In this document: one piece after another, positions 60,574 to 64,000 of the stretch | Numbering within the stretch: position 1 is the first letter of the stretch | Layout: each line of letters begins with the position of its first letter | Source: Allopusillimonas soli | GTDB lineage: Bacteria > Pseudomonadota > Gammaproteobacteria > Burkholderiales > Burkholderiaceae_B | Assembly (NCBI RefSeq): GCF_004153445.1 | Contig: NZ_SDQC01000002.1 | Location: 496,001 to 560,000 of the forward strand | Length of the DNA: 64,000 nucleotides | Direction of reading: 5' to 3' | The notes under the pieces: model-generated | Told to the model about the DNA's origin: nothing | The model's input: only the letters and a program-made list of their open reading frames with translations | Databases searched by the model: none | Program-made: the position numbers and the translations under genes

Positions 60574-62655
60574 CTAGTGCTTGGGGGAACGGTCGCTCTC
60601 GGGCGGCGAGGACTCGCTCAGATCGAGGTTGATCTGATCAAGCTTCTCTTGCACCATGGCTTCCGTTATGACGCCGTCGCGACCATCACCACGCGCGGCA
60701 TTCGCTCGACGCAGCAGCCACGCCACGATCAGCACGATCAATGCCAGTATGCCGGTAAGTGTGCCCAATAAATGTTCCTGTAGCCACGACACCTTGGTAT
60801 CCGCCCCGTTCGAATGAGAAGAATTCGATTCCGCGCCCGCCTGTCCGCCGGCACCCTGCCTGCCAGGTGCTCCGCCAGGCCCCACCTGGCCGTCTTGCTG
60901 CTTCCGCGTTGCTTGATTTTCCGTGCCGGACGAGGTGCTCTCCTGGGTCTTGTCGCCAGCGTCCCGCGAGGAGGACTGCGCATCGCCCTCCTTGCCTGCC
61001 GGAGACGCGGAGGAAGAGCCGGCCTGCGAAGCGCTCTCTGCCTGAGCAGGCGGCGCTTCCGCGGTACCGCCCGAGCCTTGGCCAGCAGATGTTTGAGCAA
61101 CCGTGTTGTCTGAGCCCGCCGTGCCATTCGCCGCTTTGTCGGCAGGCAGCGCATTGCCGCTCGCTGCGGCTGCGTCTGCCGCCGCGGCGTCAGTTCCGTT
61201 CAAGCTTGCGCCCCCGCCGTTTGCGGCGTTTGCGCCTGTAGTTGCGCCGGAGCCGTTGCCCTGTGCCGCACTCCCTCCAATTGCTGCGCCGCCGTTCGTG
61301 GCGCCATCGTTCATGGCGCCATCGTTCGGGGTGCCGCTGTTCGGGGTGCTGCCGTTCGGGGTGCCGCCGTTCGGGGTGCCGCCGTTCGGGGTGCCGCCGT
61401 TCGGGGTGCCGCTGTGCAGGGTGTCATCATATGTGCGGGCGTCATCGGCAGCGCCTTGCCGTCCGGCACCAGACTCGACTTTCTTCGCTGCGCGCGCATC
61501 GCCCGTGGTGGAGGCTGCCCCGGTACCGTCAACTGCGGCAGAGGCCTCGGCCCCGCCGGAAGCCGCCGCGTTGGCACCCTTGCCTGCCTGGCCCTCATCC
61601 GTGTCGCCAGCACCGCCGGTGAAGGCATCGGCCAAGGTATTGCCCAGGCTTTTCGCGCCTTCTGCGACCAGGCTGCTGGCGGCGCCTCCCTGCGCCTGCA
61701 ACGCCTGATCAAGGTGACGTACATTTTCCTCAAGCTGGGAAACCCGATCCACGGATTCCTGAATATTCTTGTGTGTAGCGGCGTCATTGTCCTCGCTGCC
61801 TGCCGCTCCGGATAGCTCCAGCCTGTCTTGTGCTGCCGGCTCGCCGCGCGCCGCGGGCTTGTCCGCACCTTCCGAGACGGCTCCGGATGTAGCATCGCGT
61901 TCAACGACAGTTGTGGCGCCTGCCGCCTTCTGTCGATATAGCGCAAAGGCTCGCGCCTGCTCCATGAATATCCGTCTGGCTTCGCGATCGGAAATGGCGG
62001 TAAGACTGGCATAGGACGGCATAACAAGCGTAGCGCCCGCCTTGACCAGGTTCAGATTGTCATGAATGAAGGACTTGGGGTTGGCCCGCTGCAAGGCAAT
62101 CATGAGCTGATAGGCAGTAACCCCCTGAACCGCATTGTGCTCGGCAATGCCGACCATTGTGTCGCCTTGCTCGACCCGTATGCGCCTGCCCGCTTCGTAC
62201 TGCGCAGCAGGGTTGGTCGCGGCCGGCATGCCAAGGGTCAGCAGGCTGACCTGATAGCGCTGGCGCCCGGCAGGCGTGGTCACATCGAGCAGCAAATCGG
62301 CGACAGGCTTGTCGAAGGTCTGCGACGAGCTCAGATGGACAACCTTGGTGCCCGGTGTATAGCCATCGGCAATGCGCAGCTGGATGCTGCCCAGGGAAAC
62401 CGGGGGCTCCAAACCCGCGCGCTTCCACTCGTCCAACGGAGCAAGCTGGACCGTCAGGTGCCGCGATGCGTCCTGGCTCAGTTGGTTAATCTGGACATCT
62501 GCCCGCAAGGGTTGCCCCAATCGTGACACCAGACGCGAATGGCCCAACTGCGCCGCCTGTACACCCGAGCATGCCAGTGCCAGCGCAAGTGCGCCCAGCC
62601 ATGGCCTGGCCTGTGTAACCATGAATGCGGGCGACAACGCTGATCGAGGACGCAT
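60574..62655 (-). CDS. fimV: FimV-like cell-pole/peptidoglycan-binding protein
   Basis: The 693-residue protein has a signal peptide (ending GVQAA, about 31), the conserved FimV N-terminal domain (about 32-140: LVSRLGQPLRADVQINQLSQ, VQLAPLDEWKRAGLEPP), a LysM-like segment (RRIRVEQGDTMVGIAEHNAV), a short coiled coil (QESVDRVSQLEENVRHLDQA), a very long Gly/Ala/Ser/Asn-rich region (about 350-620) containing TPNGG repeats, one transmembrane helix (about 636-655) and a short cytoplasmic tail. It lacks the large TPR-bearing cytoplasmic domain of Pseudomonas FimV. AAGGA precedes ATG 62655. Role: polar organisation and type IV pilus or twitching functions, by family. Confidence 0.88.
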   Translation of the reverse strand: MRPRSALSPAFMVTQARPWLGALALALACSGVQAAQLGHSRLVSRLGQPLRADVQINQLSQDASRHLTVQLAPLDEWKRAGLEPPVSLGSIQLRIADGYTPGTKVVHLSSSQTFDKPVADLLLDVTTPAGRQRYQVSLLTLGMPAATNPAAQYEAGRRIRVEQGDTMVGIAEHNAVQGVTAYQLMIALQRANPKSFIHDNLNLVKAGATLVMPSYASLTAISDREARRIFMEQARAFALYRQKAAGATTVVERDATSGAVSEGADKPAARGEPAAQDRLELSGAAGSEDNDAATHKNIQESVDRVSQLEENVRHLDQALQAQGGAASSLVAEGAKSLGNTLADAFTGGAGDTDEGQAGKGANAAASGGAEASAAVDGTGAASTTGDARAAKKVESGAGRQGAADDARTYDDTLHSGTPNGGTPNGGTPNGGTPNGSTPNSGTPNDGAMNDGATNGGAAIGGSAAQGNGSGATTGANAANGGGASLNGTDAAAADAAAASGNALPADKAANGTAGSDNTVAQTSAGQGSGGTAEAPPAQAESASQAGSSSASPAGKEGDAQSSSRDAGDKTQESTSSGTENQATRKQQDGQVGPGGAPGRQGAGGQAGAESNSSHSNGADTKVSWLQEHLLGTLTGILALIVLIVAWLLRRANAARGDGRDGVITEAMVQEKLDQINLDLSESSPPESDRSPKH
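61321..61417. repeat. 15-bp tandem repeat inside fimV (TPNGG units)
   Basis: About six to seven copies of GGTGCCGCCGTTCGG, with single-base variants at both ends, encode the five-residue unit TPNGG on the minus strand. The centre copies are identical, so copy number may vary between strains without shifting the frame. Confidence 0.9.
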
Positions 62656-62665
62656 ATTTTCCTTT

Positions 62666-63796
62666 TTAGAGTTCACCCAGGGAGATGCGCAGCATACGGC
62701 GCAGCGGCTCGGCCGCGCCCCAAAGAAGCTGATCGCCGACGGTAAAGGCACTCAGATACTCCGGACCCATGGACATCTTGCGCAAGCGTCCGACGGGAAT
62801 ATCCAGCGTACCGGTTACAGCCACGGGCGTGAGCGCCTGCATGGTCGCGTCGCGTTCGTTCGGAATGACCTTGGCCCACTTCGAGCCCTGGGCAATGATG
62901 TCGTCGATTTCATCAAGCGGAATGTCGCGCTTGAGCTTGATGGTCAATGCCTGACTATGGCAACGCATGGCGCCGATACGGACACACAGCCCGTCGATGG
63001 GCGTGGGTTCGGTACCGAATGCGGCGCCACGCCCCAGTATCTTGTTGGTTTCAGCCTCGGCCTTCCACTCTTCGCGCGACACGCCGTTGCCCAGATCCTT
63101 GTCTATCCAGGGAATCAGGCTGCCTCCAAGCGGCACGCCGAAATGCTCGGCAGGCAGGGACGGATCCTGCTGGGCGGCAAGCACCCCACGGTCGATCTCA
63201 AGAATGGCGGATGCCGGGTCGTCAAGCAGCCCCTTTACCGCCGAATTGAGCAGGCCGAACTGGGTAAGCAGTTCCCGCATGTGCTGAGCGCCGCCGCCAG
63301 AAGCGGCCTGGTAGGTCATGCTGGTCATCCATTGGATGAGATCCTGGTTGAACAACCCCGCAAGCCCCATGAGCATGCAACTTACCGTGCAATTGCCGCC
63401 TATGAAGTTTTTCACGCCTCGCTTCAAGGCGGCGTCGATGACAGGGCGATTGACCGGATCAAGCACGATGATGGCGTCGTCTGCCATCCGCAATGTGCTA
63501 GCCGCATCGATCCAGATGCCCTCCCAGCCAGCCGCGCGCAATTTCGCATGAACGGCGGATGTATAGTCGCCGCCTTGCGCGGTGACGATGATGGGCAGCT
63601 TAGCAAGCGCCTGGATATCGTAAGCGTCCTGGAGCGGGCCCGCTCCATCTGCCCAGCCGGGCGCTTTGCCGCCCGCATTGCTGGTGGAGAAAAATACGGG
63701 CTCGAAAAGGGAAAAATCGTTTTCGTCGCGCATGCGCTGCATGAGAACCGATCCCACCATGCCGCGCCACCCGACCAAACCTACTGCTTGGGTCAT
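62666..63796 (-). CDS. asd: aspartate-semialdehyde dehydrogenase
   Basis: The 376-residue enzyme reduces aspartyl phosphate to the semialdehyde for Lys, Thr, Met and diaminopimelate synthesis. It has [18 protein letters not shown] (NADP site), the catalytic Cys136 in [19 protein letters not shown] and the active-site histidine in [20 protein letters not shown]. It lies 10 bp before fimV on the same strand. Confidence 0.96.
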   Translation of the reverse strand: MTQAVGLVGWRGMVGSVLMQRMRDENDFSLFEPVFFSTSNAGGKAPGWADGAGPLQDAYDIQALAKLPIIVTAQGGDYTSAVHAKLRAAGWEGIWIDAASTLRMADDAIIVLDPVNRPVIDAALKRGVKNFIGGNCTVSCMLMGLAGLFNQDLIQWMTSMTYQAASGGGAQHMRELLTQFGLLNSAVKGLLDDPASAILEIDRGVLAAQQDPSLPAEHFGVPLGGSLIPWIDKDLGNGVSREEWKAEAETNKILGRGAAFGTEPTPIDGLCVRIGAMRCHSQALTIKLKRDIPLDEIDDIIAQGSKWAKVIPNERDATMQALTPVAVTGTLDIPVGRLRKMSMGPEYLSAFTVGDQLLWGAAEPLRRMLRISLGEL

Positions 63797-63846
63797 GGAA
63801 ATGTCACTTAAATAATATGGTCCGAATCCATTATTCTAATGGAATG

Positions 63847-63881
63847 GGCCCGCATACTGAAACAATGCCAGCATGCGGGCC
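63847..63881. terminator. hairpin between leuB and asd
   Basis: GGCCCGCAT (63847-63855) and ATGCGGGCC (63873-63881) form a perfect 9-bp stem with a 17-nt loop. There is no run of T, so it may be a weak terminator or a processing site. Confidence 0.4.
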
Positions 63882-63929
63882 TGCGCGCGGTACATCTGCG
63901 CAACACGGGGCGGCGATCGCGCCCCCGAA

Positions 63930-64000
63930 TCAAAGTGCCTTGAGTACCGCGTCACCCATGTCAGAGGTGGACACCTTCGTGGTGCCGGGCTCATGGATGT
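63930..64000 (-). CDS. leuB: 3-isopropylmalate dehydrogenase, C-terminal end (5' part outside window)
   Basis: The last 23 residues (HEPGTTKVSTSDMGDAVLKA followed by a final Leu) and TGA 63932-63930 match the end of the isopropylmalate/isocitrate dehydrogenase family. The leuB-asd-fimV-truA order is typical of Burkholderiales, which supports LeuB. Confidence 0.7.
   Translation of the reverse strand, partial: IHEPGTTKVSTSDMGDAVLKAL

Noticed and set aside
61321-61417. CRISPR array
   Set aside because: The repeats are contiguous 15-mers without spacers and in frame with fimV.

Overview
The window looks like chromosome of a betaproteobacterium of the order Burkholderiales, most likely family Alcaligenaceae (Bordetella/Pusillimonas-like); the genus cannot be resolved by eye. 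The reasons are the gene blocks leuB-asd-fimV-truA-trpF, gshB-PTS IIA-ptsH-ptsI, glnK-amtB beside ubiK-comM, and rpmI-rplT-pheS-pheT-ihfA-merR; an infC with an ATC start; and three solo Bug-type (tripartite tricarboxylate) solute receptors. Most of the sequence is GC-rich, but about 4.2-12.5 kb is visibly more AT-rich.

Layout. 1-4.0 kb: biotin genes, with a BioH-BioC fusion and bioF on the minus strand, divergent from bioA. 4.06 kb: tRNA-Pro(GGG) with a strong terminator. 4.2-12.5 kb: an accessory segment with a HigBA-like toxin-antitoxin pair, a dead tyrosine integrase, a five-gene catabolic cluster (TauD-like dioxygenase, GntR regulator, Bug receptor, SMP-30 lactonase, ThDP enzyme), a broken piece of a second ThDP enzyme and an IS3 remnant. 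A 19-base motif is repeated near both ends of this segment. 12.5-14.9 kb: flavin reductase, folE and two small membrane proteins. 15-18.4 kb: a tautomerase-like ORF, two secreted proteins of unknown function and a LuxR-type regulator with a degenerate receiver. 18.4-26.6 kb: sufT-U-S-D-C-B with an Rrf2 regulator and an Atm1-like ABC exporter. 26.6-30.4 kb: LysR regulator divergent from a split AtuA system and a Bug receptor. 30.4-33.8 kb: ECF sigma factor with a long-linker anti-sigma factor, a DUF455 protein and MerR. 33.9-38.5 kb: ihfA-pheT-pheS-rplT-rpmI. 38.6-43.2 kb: TauD-like enzyme, IclR and a TRAP transporter. 43.2-51.6 kb: comM, ubiK, two lipoproteins, glnK-amtB behind a sigma-54 promoter, ptsI-ptsH-IIA and gshB. 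51.6-54.3 kb: infC and thrS. 54.4-56.5 kb: Bug receptor, VOC protein and tRNA-Val. 56.5-64 kb: trpF, an orphan TRAP permease pair, truA, fimV, asd and the end of leuB.

The most striking regulatory feature is upstream of thrS. A 14-codon leader ORF with eight threonine codons (54305-54261, minus strand) is followed by alternative pairing segments and a GC-rich terminator just before the thrS ribosome-binding site. This is the architecture of a ribosome-mediated transcription attenuator for threonyl-tRNA synthetase. The usual thrS-infC-rpmI-rplT-pheST operon is split here: rpmI lies 13 kb from infC behind its own strong promoter.

Other points of interest are the uncharacterised catabolic cluster with a perfect palindromic operator on its promoter, the secreted-protein/pseudo-receiver locus, the Suf operon with a 10-bp inverted-repeat operator, and the ECF sigma/anti-sigma pair with a sigma-E-like promoter in front of it.
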